From: Atopsyche davidsoni
Lineage: Eukaryota; Arthropoda; Insecta; Trichoptera; Hydrobiosidae
NCBI GenBank assembly: GCA_022113835.1
Contig: JAILWY010000002.1
Coordinates: 7,790,501-7,854,500 of the forward strand
Length of the DNA: 64,000 nucleotides
Direction: 5' to 3'
Shown one piece after another: positions 10,017 to 20,314 of this stretch. Within the stretch, counting starts at the first letter, position 1, and every line of letters begins with the position of its first letter. Below the pieces are notes generated by a model. It worked only from the letters and a program-made list of their open reading frames with translations. It ran no database searches and was not told where the DNA came from. A program made the translations under genes and the position numbers.

Positions 10017-12384
10017 ATTACTTGACTGCAAATACAAAGAAAGCAGATTATAAAGTTTTATAATTAAAACTTTTTATATCGATCGAAAAGAAAAAAAAAA
10101 AACAGCTAAACTTCATACAACCCTTCAATATTGAAAAAATATATTATATGTTTTGTAAAGCAACTCCACTGCGTTAATTGGGAACAAAGCCACGCAACAA
10201 TTATCAGATAAATCCTCCTGAAATTCAGGAAAGCGCGAGTTCAGTGCTGGCACGGGGGCCTAACGGATGCGCCCCTTTGATGTTCATCTCGTTATTGTCG
10301 TACTGCGGCCCGGCCGTTACTAGTAACGATTCCGTTACAACGTACAACGACTGCTGTGCCTCCGAGACTGCTCCCGTTAGTTGGTGGTATGGTTAAATGT
10401 TGCTGGTTGCGTTAAACTAGGGTTACTTGATGGAATAGCTGCACTGTTTTGATCTACCGCAAATAAAAAGGTTTATAAATTTAATATTCTCTTACTTCTT
10501 TTGATAATAAAAAGACAACCAATTTACTTCATAGTAATAAATCGAAATCATAAAAATGTAAAAAAATATTATTTTAAAATTAAATATACATTTATTTAAA
10601 CTGTGGTTGATTTACATCTTCTACTCGAGTCGAGTAATAATTGAATGAAATAATATATTTGTATATACCTAAAGAACATAATATTCCAATAGGTTACACA
10701 ATTATCTTTGTATTCAATTATCAATTATCTTTAATTTTAGAAATTGATGATATTCAACATAAAAATATTAAATTCTCATCAATTAGGATGGTTATTTTAA
10801 AACAAGGTCTAACAAAAGACAACTCAGAAGTTTATTTATAAACACTCACGAGCTACTTCCATACTGAAGCGGATCTTTCAATGAGACAAACAAGCGTATG
10901 AACTGGTTTTACATAATATTTAAAATATTTATACAGGTGTAATTTAATAATTTTTTTTTGGAATCTTATAACGTACAAAATGCTTGGTGAAATTCTTTGG
11001 TCAAACGTATTTTGGGATGCGCAAAGCCTAATTATTCCAGTTAAGGTTACAACAACTATTGACTCGGAGGATCGTGGATTTGCGTTCGTTATTGATTTCT
11101 TTGAGTGTTTATGGCTGACTCACGCCATGACTGCCTCATTTTATGGCCCAAATTCAATTATTAAACTCATGTCGTGACTCCATAAAGCTGAATTAGAAAT
11201 CTCCCTGTGTGCAATTAATAAGGTATAAATTGCTACAACGTTGGGGCAGCATTTAAGTAGATGCGAAAAATACAACCTAAGGAACTCAATTAATTATAAT
11301 TTATTATACGTAAATAAAACTGGTAAGAAGTATTTTTTTAATAGAAAACTGTGCTTTATAATGCCGAAGTTTTGGAATTTAAAGCTATCACAGCAAAAGA
11401 TTCGCAGCGTAATAATTGTTTAAGTTTCAGTAGGTGTCGAAGATTCCCGAGACGGATTAAGAAATACACGAACGTATTTAATGCTGGATGAAAATAGACT
11501 GTCTTTGATTTTTATAAAGAAATATTAAATATTTCGGTCACATCTTTCAATGTGCACGTGCTCCTCTTTTAAAGCTCATTCTTCAGGAAAATATCAAAAG
11601 CAGTAGAGGATTAAAACATAAGAAGCTGTTCAGGGCGAGAAATCCAAAGAGGTCTTATGAGATATTTCAGGAAAGCAAGGACACATACGGGATCTCAGCG
11701 GTTTAAGCTTAAAACAAGCCCAGGGAACATTTATTTATTCATGTAAAATTAAATCTTTTAATATTTAAAAAATATATTCATTTTTAATAAGGTGGTAAAG
11801 CTTATTTTTTTGCTGGAGATTGAATATATAAACTTTTTATTTTAATAAAAATGAATTCTGTGAAATCCAATTCATAAATAGTACCACGGGTTAGATTAGA
11901 ACAAAAAAAAATGTAAATTTATTATTTACGAGTATGAATAAAATTCAAGTTATTCATTTTTAAAAACTGGTAAAATATTTATAAAACAGCATTGAGCGGT
12001 AATTAATCACACCAAGTCAATATCGTAAGTTAATATTTATTTACTTAACAATGAATATTTTATAAGACACATTTCAAAGTAATAATATTTTCGTTGTAAA
12101 TTTCAATTAAATACGAATCATTGATATCGTTTATTTTCAATCACACCACAATTAAGTAAAGTGACATTCTCCAACTATTTGCTCTTCCCTTTGATGTTCA
12201 CGAATCAATAAGCTAAATAGTGAGGATCTGTGAACAGAGCAACTAGAGCCCTCAGCCTCCTTTAACGTCAAACGTCAGTTGGAGAATCGATATCCAGGAG
12301 TTCTCTTTGTTGACTGGCCGCTCGATTGGCTCGTCTCTTGGCGGCGGTGCGGCCGACAAGCCTGCGTGCTGGAGGCTCGGGTGG
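10017..12384. other. AT-rich stretch, no supported gene
   Basis: A small GC-richer patch lies at about 10170-10390 and AT-rich sequence follows. Frames at 10641-10841, 10980-11177 and 11241-11423 are short and lack domains. No transposon ends or tandem arrays were seen. Confidence 0.5.
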
Positions 12385-12434
12385 TTGGAGGGATGGAGGG
12401 ATGGAGGGATGGAGGGATGGAGGGATAGAGGGAT
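12385..12434 (+). repeat. GGATGGAG octamer array
   Basis: About six tandem copies of an 8-bp unit GGATGGAG; the last carries one substitution (ATAGAG). It lies inside a GC-richer patch (12240-12520). On the minus strand it would read Ser/Leu/His/Pro repeats, but no coding signal supports that. Confidence 0.85.
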
Positions 12435-12719
12435 GCCAGAGTGACTGGAAACAATCGAGATTTTCGGGGTACTCTCTGCGAGCGCACGTGATCGTGCGGC
12501 CGGGGGTGGCGATTCATTTATTATAGATGGGTTTTGAAATAACGTGGCAGACTCAAGGCTCTGTGATAAGAATACGTTTACAAAAAGAGAAAAGTTTTTT
12601 GTACTAAAAAAATATTTTAATAATGATTTAAGAGATGTGTAAATTAAAAGAAAATTATTTGTAATCTGCGATATTCCAAGGAAAGTGTACAATTTTACAG
12701 TGAATGTGTTTTTTAGGAT

Positions 12720-12847
12720 AACCAATATTTAGTGATTTGCAAGCACTGGACTTTTTAAACAAAGTAACAAGTGAAGCGATTTTCATCATTTATCGTTAAT
12801 TTAATTGTTTAAAAAGTCCAGTGCTTGCAAATCACTAAATATTGGTT
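12720..12847. repeat. 43-bp perfect inverted repeat with 42-bp spacer
   Basis: The left arm 12720-12762 starts AACCAATATTTAGTG. The right arm 12805-12847 is its exact inverse. The same sequence, diverged (CAATATTTAATGATTTGC), sits in both arms of the big palindrome at 40.4-41.1 kb, at the same position relative to a tRNA-like core. It is therefore the outer part of that repeat family, here folded back on itself. Confidence 0.85.
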
Positions 12848-12990
12848 GGCCTGGTCACATTGGTTCGTGTGATTCGTTAGTACAAGGGTTAGTACACCGA
12901 CCATGTAAGCCAGGGGATGTGGGTTCAAATCCCACACAAATCACGATGATATTTTTCTGTGAACTTATGTGCCTAATCATATTAGTAATA
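12848..12990 (+). mobile_element. tRNA-like-core TIR element, copy A
   Basis: A tRNA-like core at 12869-12944 is followed by the family tail GATGATATTTTTCTG and the right terminal repeat ATGTGCCTAATCATATTAG (to about 12990). The left terminal repeat is diverged (GGTTGGCCTGGTCACAT). The element directly abuts the 43-bp inverted repeat. Related copies are at 14.3, 20.2 and 40.4-41.1 kb. Confidence 0.6.
12869..12944 (+). other. tRNA-Thr-like sequence inside a repeat (not a functional tRNA call)
   Basis: 76 nt with the length and layout of a tRNA. The acceptor strands GTGATTC and AAATCAC pair at six of seven positions. The anticodon region CATGTAA suggests anticodon TGT, as in tRNA-Thr, but the base before the anticodon is A where tRNAs have T. 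The T arm GTGGG-TTCAAAT-CCCAC has five perfect pairs. Its repeat copies and fixed flanks show it is a mobile-element core, not a host tRNA gene. Confidence 0.6.
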
Positions 12991-14286
12991 TTCAGTATTT
13001 ATTATCCAAAGTCATAATAAATTTGAGTAATAATTCTGAAGAAACCTTGAAAGACTAAAGTATTCAAGTAGTCTCCCTAGGTATAGAGCTATTTTTATTT
13101 GTAATTTATATTTATTTGTAATATATATCGAAATTTTTGTCATGAGTGTATCCAAATGAGTAAAACTGGCTCAGGGTAAATATGAGTTAAGTGAGATTGA
13201 ACCTTCTTTGAGGAGAGGCAGAGTTTTTTTTAAAACTATTTTTTCATCTAAAAGCGATCTCAAATAATCACTTATAGACTACAACAACAAATATACAACA
13301 AACCGAATCATGCTTATTAATTCTGAAAATGAACATTGGTAGCAATAAACAATAGCATCGGCATTTCTGGGATATTCTTCGTATTGTCAAATTTGATTTG
13401 AAAGACTATAGAGCCTCGCAATATCTCCGTGCAGAATATCTGGCCGCCTGCCACAAATCTACTTTGGTTACGACCGGCTTGTTGTGTCGACGTCGCGAGC
13501 GTCTTCCCAGCCGGCTGAGGGATTGGATTCGATAGTTTTGCTAGGAAATTGAATGCAGCACTATCTTGGTATTTTATGGCAACACTACATACAAAACACA
13601 CTCGAATATTTGCGCCCTCGACGCTTTGTCATCCGGCGAGTTATGGAGTTTGCATATAATCATATTGGAAAAATACTTGGCTCACAGCTTTCGTGCGTGT
13701 TGATAGTTATTTCACACCCGGTTTCAGTTGAAGCCTTCAATTATCAATTGGGAAATAGTACTGTAATATGTATTAAAAAGTATATTATTGTTTTTTTTAT
13801 GAATTGGCACCAGTGAACGTTTATTCTGATTATTTATTTTATAGACTACTGGAGTCTGGAGTGAATTAATAAAATGCGTTTTGAGTAATTTATCATTCAA
13901 AAGCATATTTTTATTATTATAATAATAGAAATGTTATCATTTTATGGAAGCTTCTTAATTCTTATAACACTCAAGTAATTTTTAAAATTAATTTTCACGT
14001 GTTAGTGCTTAATTTCAATTTCCATTTGTCTTTTCAAATAAAATAAATTTGACGTATTGTTTTGAAGCAACGGTTTTTGTCAATTGGTATTTATAAAATA
14101 TATTTTGATTACATATTTTATTTAAGTAATTATGATGAACGATGTTTTGAGGTATATTTGATTTATTTTAAAAATATATCAAGTAGTAAATAACATTTAA
14201 ATTATAACATAAATATGTATATGTCTTATTTTTTGGATTGGACGTCAATCAGATGCGTATTTATTACCCATTACGGGATTATTATA
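12991..14286. other. AT-rich stretch, no supported gene
   Basis: Frames at 13317-13601 and 13553-13816 overlap on opposite strands and show no domain. A segment at about 14240-14270 (GTCAATCAGATGCG, then CCCAT) is related to 40347-40376, upstream of another copy of the tRNA-like-core family, so the family's outer sequence probably begins here. Confidence 0.45.
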
Positions 14287-14464
14287 TTATTACAAATATG
14301 ATTAGGCACATAAGTTCTCGATAAACTGAAGTGATTCGTTAGTACAAGGGTTAATACACCGGCCATGTAAGCCAGGGGATGTGGGTTAGAATCTCACACA
14401 AATCACGATGATATTTAGAGTTTCTGAGAGTATGAACTAATGTGCCTAATCATATTAGTAATAA
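14287..14464 (+). mobile_element. tRNA-like-core TIR element, copy B (most complete)
   Basis: 178 bp bounded by 25-bp terminal inverted repeats (14287-14311 and 14440-14464) with one mismatch; the inward sequence includes GATTAGGCACAT. The only recognisable interior is the tRNA-like core, then GATGATATTT and a short tail. Terminal inverted repeats suggest DNA-type mobility. The tRNA-like core with A- and B-box-like sequence suggests a SINE. The family mixes both. Confidence 0.7.
14331..14406 (+). other. tRNA-Thr-like core of copy B
   Basis: 76 nt, same layout as the core at 12869-12944: GTGATTC...AATCAC acceptor, CCGGCCATGTAAGCC anticodon region. The T arm has decayed (GTGGGTTAGAATCTCAC), with B-box substitutions. 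Not a functional tRNA gene. Confidence 0.55.
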
Positions 14465-15531
14465 TAAATATGTATGATATTTCAGTTAAACAATACTATA
14501 ATTTAAAGTATTATTTTAGTTACATTATATAATATGAATATCAAATTTCACAATGCGTCAAATGACGCGTAAATTGCAAATTAAATTAACCAAAAAATTA
14601 ATTCAGCTTCGATTAGTATTCCCAAGTTGTCAAGCAACTTTTATCTGTCACTTTTGAAAGTCTTCGGGTGCTTGGGATCGTTTTTCCTCTGCTAGCTCGA
14701 AATTAATTTTCTCAGAGGGAGCGTCTGCCTCGCGCGGGGCGCTAACTATCCGCGCGTGTGTGTAATGTGGCACTTATGAACAACATCTCATTAAACTTTG
14801 CTTAAGACTTCGAGTGAAATACGTTTAACAGATACCTGGCCGGGTGCGGCATCCGCGCAAACAAATAAACAAATTACATTTGTTGCTGATTACTCCGGGA
14901 AATTACGTAATTACTGCGAGAAACAAACAACACTCGGCCGACTCCAGGCACTTGCAAAAGTAATATATTTGAGGTGATTTAATTGAAATCAGAGATTAAA
15001 CATTAGGCGGCGCGGGCCTACCGGGTGTTCAGGTAAATAAAGCAGTCACTGCAAACATAGAAGACAAATAATATCTCGAAAAAACCTCGTCAAACTAAAT
15101 CGACAAATACATCAAGTATAGATAAGTCCTTTGCCGAGTATTACTATATTGATATTGACATATCTCATATAAAAACCAAAAACTTTTTTAATAATTCATA
15201 CCGCACGAGAAAGCATACAATGTTAAGGTTTATAAAAATTTAAGATTTTTCTTATAAAAAGTTATAATATACAACAGAAAACAATAAGACACACATATTA
15301 ATATTTAATATAAGAGAAAAAATATTTACATTTTTTTTAAAAATACATTACTAAATTTTTAATATTTTTCTTGAGGATTAAACGTAAACAAAAATACTAT
15401 TGGTATATCTGATACAAAATTATAAAATATTTTTCGTATTGCAGACAAAAAACAAAAAAACCACTCTAGAATATTGTTTAATGCATTATAAATATAAACT
15501 TGAATATTTACAGTATGAATACTGAATATAT
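14465..15531. other. Mixed stretch, no supported gene
   Basis: A GC-richer island at about 14640-15040 contains a 26-nt segment with acceptor- and donor-like edges (about 15007-15034), too short to support. Oligo-A/T sequence follows to the third fold-back element. Confidence 0.45.
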
Positions 15532-15589
15532 TATAATGATAAAAGTAACTTTGTATTTTGAAATTAAAATTGAGTTTATTTAAATTATT

Positions 15590-15635
15590 TGCATTACTAG
15601 TTTCGACCCGATACACTGGGTCATCATCAGATGCT
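15590..15635 (-). ncRNA. Hammerhead-like motif, fold-back copy 3 left arm
   Basis: Minus strand: AGCAT, CTGATGA, extra T, GACCC, AGTGTATC loop, GGGTC, GAAA, CTAGTA, ATGCA. Helix II has five pairs. Stem I keeps four of five because of one substitution. Same layout as the motif at 4472-4517. Confidence 0.5.
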
Positions 15636-15650
15636 TGACTAAACTTTAGT

Positions 15651-15697
15651 TAAGCATCTGATGATGACCCAGTGTATCAGGATGAAATACGTAATGC
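15651..15697 (+). ncRNA. Decayed hammerhead-like motif, fold-back copy 3 right arm
   Basis: Plus strand: AGCAT, CTGATGA, T, GACCC, loop, AGGAT, GAAA, TACGTA, ATGCA. The 3' side of helix II has changed from GGGTC to AGGAT, so pairing there is largely lost. This arm is likely inactive even if the family motif is a ribozyme. Confidence 0.4.
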
Positions 15698-15800
15698 AAA
15701 TAATTTAAATAAACTCAATGTGAAGACAAAATACAAAGTTACTTTTATCATTATATAATGGATCTTAACGAATCTAATGCCTTGTCCCTCAACAAGACTG

Positions 15801-18800
15801 AATATATTATTAATAAATATATACTTAGATTACAATGTTTTGCTAGAAATATCTCTATAAATAACATATATAATTAAATTTCAAATATGTGATAAATTTA
15901 TAAGTATTTTATTTATAAACTCGTATAACAAACAGCTTCATCGTTTCCAGTTCAATCTGTTACACATGCAAAGCTGCAGTGTTTTCATACGGACGGGAGC
16001 GCACCAACTTCCTGAAACTTTTATCCGTTATGTAGTTTACTGTAATACTATCCGTCAAACTGAAAAATGCCGTACCCCGACTTGGAAGCTGGCCCCGCCG
16101 GACCGATAATCTCGGATGTACCGCAGAACATCTCCGGACTATGTCAATTTTCAGCAGAATAACGTTTCCGGTTAAGTTTAGATTTGAGTTAGGAGTTCCT
16201 TGTTCTCGGACGCTTCCTTATTTAATGAGTTTTTATGCCGAGAATAAATTGGAATATTTGAAAACTCAATCACCGTTTTCATTAAAATAATTTGACTAAG
16301 TTTTCAACTGTTTATTCATTTCGACATTAACGCTATTCAAGTTAATATCAGAGAATTAGTGAAGTAAACTTATTTACATTGCATATTTATAAGTCAAAAT
16401 AACTAATGTATAGATTTTGAAAATTTAAGCCTAATTCATCAGTTTTAATACTAATTTACCAATAACTAAAAAACAAATTGTGTTAAAATAAGTGGTAACT
16501 GGTAACTTCTACTGACAGAGCTTTCTGTCAGTAGAAGTTGTATATTTACGCTCTTTGATATGAGACTTACTTATAATTTCATTACAACGGCCTGTCTCTC
16601 CCCAAGCCTGGCACCGTGCAGTCTTTCTGCCATTCTATCATTGGCACAATGTCAAATACTACATATTTGCATTTCCATCCCGAGAAACAAAAGCTACCAT
16701 CCCAGGCCCAGCTCTGGCAAAAATAAACCAATAAAAATACTCAAAACAATTACAGGTATATTTTAATCAATATCAAAGATATTAGAGGCTCAAAAAACCG
16801 TTGAATAATTTGAAGCATGCACTAGGTATTATTCAGTTCAAATCATTAAAAAAGTAAGCAAGATACTGCGCATAATATGAATTTATAAATATAATATGAA
16901 AAGTCTCCTCGTTCTTACGTTATTTAATTCACCTGCAATAAGTCAAGTTGGAACGCTGCGAAAACAGGTAAATCAAAATAAGTTTATAAACAAATATGCA
17001 ATATGCAGTTCCAGCTGGGACGTCGCGCGAGGCAAAACATGAAATGCATTCTGTGTGCAAAAGCGCAAGGCGGATGCATTTAGGGCTGCTTGGCGGTTAC
17101 TATGATTATATACGATACGGCGTGGCAGAAATACGATATGGAAATTCCGGGAATGCAGCTCGCTTCTCCGGGAGCAATTTTACGATACAGGTAATATTTT
17201 TACGTTTGCGTTTGTGCAAACCGTGACACATGATGCACACTCCGAGAGGGGAGCTCTCCGTACTTGTGCACCGGAAAAAATATCTGATGCGTGTGATTGC
17301 GAATTAAATTTATTTCACAGAGATTTAGACATGCAGCCTAAAGTGACGGGGTTTTTTTAATGTATGAGACATATTATTTTTATAATATTTTATTTAAATA
17401 AGAATGTGAGATTGTTTAATCACCGTTCAGCGGGGGTAAAGCAAGTCGAGGCTTTGCGTTCATTAATGGTGGGAGAATATAGATTACTGTTTTGTTTGAC
17501 AATAAACATCAAATATTATTTGGACCTGTTCCAAGAACGCCCTGATGGACTATAGTCGACGAGTGGGCTATTATGGCACGTTTCCTGGTACACGGAAAAG
17601 TGTGTGACTTGATGTAAAAAAGTCATACACAAACAAATACGATCAAGAGAAGATGGATTTTTTTCCATGTTGTATAATAATACAAGCACATTTATATTTT
17701 ATATGCTACCAAATTCATTTGACAATTAGATTCACCAAAACCGTAAGATAAATTAAATTTATTGATAGTTAATTTATTATTTACTGGAATGTTTTTCAGA
17801 TTATTATCAATTTTGAAGTTAATATTACAAAGATTGTTAGTAAATCTGTAACATGTTTGAAAAAGTACAATAGAGCAATTTGAAAAAATGTCTAAAATTA
17901 CACAAACGTTTGAGATGAGAATGATTATTATAAAACCAAATCTAACTGTTTTTTTATTTACGAATAAAACAACTTGTATAAAATTTGTTGAATTTCCTGA
18001 AACGATTAAAAATGTGTTGAAATAATATTTTTTTACTCAGCTTTTTTTTTCATCACTAATAAAAATGTGCTTCTTTATCACTTCAGTCGGAAAACATAAA
18101 ACTATTTTTTTTTATAATAGTAAAAAATAGCGACAGTATAAAAAAAACCCTTATGTCAATGATAGGATAAAAAAAAAAAATATCTAGAACGATAAAAGTC
18201 AATTAAAAATTCAGTTCGCAACATCAATAATGCAGACTCTCAAACACAGAAAATCGACTGAAAAAGCTGACCGCACAAAGCCTTCAAACTTTTTCCAATT
18301 GGTCGCTAGGTAAAAGTTACTGCAAATCCCAAATGATTTATTCGTTTGTGGAAGGTTGTTCCGCTAATGGGCAAGGCAAGAAACAAGGGAGGTCTCCGCG
18401 TCCCTCAACTCACCCTCTTTCCGCCCTACTGCTCTAATTCCGACAGAAGTCTGACCAATTAGGCCATCGGAGACCGCGGAGTCTATTGCTATTAGGGGTG
18501 TTTTGCCAGCTTATTCAATTTAAGGGTTGCCAGGAGGATCTCTAAAAATTACGCGAGCCTTTATACCCAACAAACTAAAGTTCTAATTTACTCGGTAATA
18601 CTTGGCCTCCGAATCGTATTGTTTAATTAAAATAACGCCTTGTTTAATTGTATTATTATAATAATTTTACCAGCAGTTTTCAATTTCAAGCATTTTGAAA
18701 GTAATATGAAAGAAGGCTCCGTGTTTTCATTTGCCGGGAATAATAATTTATTCAAGTAGTTTACTCAGAATGATTAATTTGATGAATACATAAAGTTTTA

Positions 18801-20191
18801 AGTCTTGAAATTTACACTAAGCATAAATCAAATAAGTACGTATTAAATATAAGACAATAGACATACTTCATTTCAATACAGACAACACTATTATACCATT
18901 CTGTGAGACTCTTGGCCTTTTATTACAAAATCAAAGGCTAAGAGTTCAAGTACGGCGATAAATTTTCAATGAAATCGCTTGTTCAATTTTTGGACGAACA
19001 AGTTCCCGAGAGGCTGGGACGACAGCCGACAGCCTCTCCGCGGAACGTCAGAACAATGATACTCAAGAAAATACATATAATAAAGAGACGTCGAGAGATC
19101 ATCAGATCGAAAAGTCTTTATCCACTCACAATGATTACTAAAGTCCGGCGTCGGCGCCACTTCAGCCAGAACAAATCGGTAAAAAATCGCAATCTCGCTC
19201 CGGTAGGTGCTGCACAAAGGAATTCCGGGAGGAGTAAAAAAAAAACACAAACCCGAGAATCATTGCAGGAGCCGGCGTCTGCAGGCGATGGTCTAAAGAC
19301 ACCAGAACAATGAGGAAGAAAATCAGGAAAATCAGGAGCGGCGAGGCTTCTCATTGTGATTCTTACGGGAGGCTCCCGGCTCCGGGTTATCTTGGCGGAC
19401 AAAGGGCGGCGAGGGGGTGGAGGCGCAGGTAATGGAGGAAAACGAATAAAAGTGTGCAGTCACCGGTACACGTACGGCCAGATTCAAGATTTGCCCTTAT
19501 GTATTCAAATTAACTAAAAGTATACTCCACGTTGCTAAAATAAAAACAACTTTACTCCATCAATTACAAAACGACATATTTATTTTTATAAAAAAAATAA
19601 AAGTTTTTTAAAATTAAGTCACTATACTCCCCGACACACACTGGTGTTATATAAAAGGTTAAACCATTTTTTTAAATTAAATTTTTAGGGGCTGTTTTTT
19701 GTACAAAGCAAGAAAGAATATTTTCCATTCATAATGTTTATTTGAAACAAATTTCAAAACTGTGTAAAAGAAAGAAGGCGCGCAGAGATCTTGGGGCGCT
19801 CGTGTTTCGTGTTTTCAGAGAATCTTTCTAACCCAAAGAGAGCGTTTTGGAAACCGTTCAAAGTAAAACTATGCAACAAGAAAAAATGATACGAGAAAAT
19901 CTTACAGAATGCAGAGCAAATTTTCCAACAAGCTTAGAAGCACAAAGGCGGGGTTAACCCTCTCAAACCGAGCTTTCCGCAAAGGAAAATGTTAAAAGAA
20001 TACGTATTTGCTTCCTTTGTTTCCGTGTATTTTTTTTATGCATTATACCATTAATTATACTCGCGAACAAAAAACTATTTCAATGAGAGAAACATAAAAC
20101 AGAAAATATTAAACTGCAAAAACAAAAAATAATTGAAAAGCACCAGATGATTTTTTAAAATGTGTATATTTATTTTAAGTGTTTTATCAGT
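15801..20191. other. AT-rich stretch with GC-richer islands, no supported gene
   Basis: GC-richer patches at about 15960-16160, 16990-17280, 18360-18500 and 18960-19440. Frames over them (for example 18969-19313 plus, 94-codon frames on minus) overlap each other and have no domain. A perfect hairpin lies at 16504-16539 (separate entry). Long A/T tracts occupy 17900-18200. No transposon ends were seen. Confidence 0.45.
16504..16539. repeat. Perfect 15-bp-arm hairpin
   Basis: Arms AACTTCTACTGACAG and its exact inverse are separated by the 6-nt loop AGCTTT. It is not followed by a T run and is not in a visible gene. It could be a tiny fold-back relic or a structured RNA, with nothing further to distinguish these. 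Confidence 0.8.
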
Positions 20192-20314
20192 CAGTATACC
20201 GGCCATGTAAGCCATGGAGATGTAGGTTCAAATCCCACACAAATCACGATGATATTTTTCTGAGAATTTCTTTAATCATTAGTGTGAACTAATGTGCCTT
20301 ATCATATAAGTAAT
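20192..20314 (+). mobile_element. tRNA-like-core TIR element, copy C, 5'-truncated
   Basis: Begins inside the tRNA-like core near CAGTATACCGGCCATG and continues through TAGGTTCAAATCCCACAC (B-box and T arm) to AAATCAC at 20247. The tail GATGATATTTTTCTG and the right terminal repeat AATGTGCCTTATCATATAAG follow to about 20314. The acceptor 5' strand, D arm and left terminal repeat are missing. Confidence 0.6.

Larger units (their letters stand above)
15532..15800. mobile_element. Fold-back element copy 3 with two hammerhead-like motifs
   Basis: A long imperfect palindrome from TATAATGATAAAAGTA (15532) to its inverse ending near 15755, then the family tail ATGGATCTTAACGAATC and AATGCCTTG to about 15785-15800. 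The arms meet at ACTAAACTTTAGT (about 15638-15650). Motifs lie at 15590-15635 (minus) and 15651-15697 (plus). The plus-strand motif has substitutions in helix II and the GAAA-proximal region. Confidence 0.75.

Noticed and set aside
12252..12725. 157-codon minus-strand reading frame
   Set aside because: It reads through the GGATGGAG array and half of an inverted repeat; Ser/Leu/His/Pro content comes from the array and no domain is present.
18419..18456. Minus-strand microexon near 18.4 kb
   Set aside because: Mediocre acceptor, no conserved reading, and no partner exon in phase.
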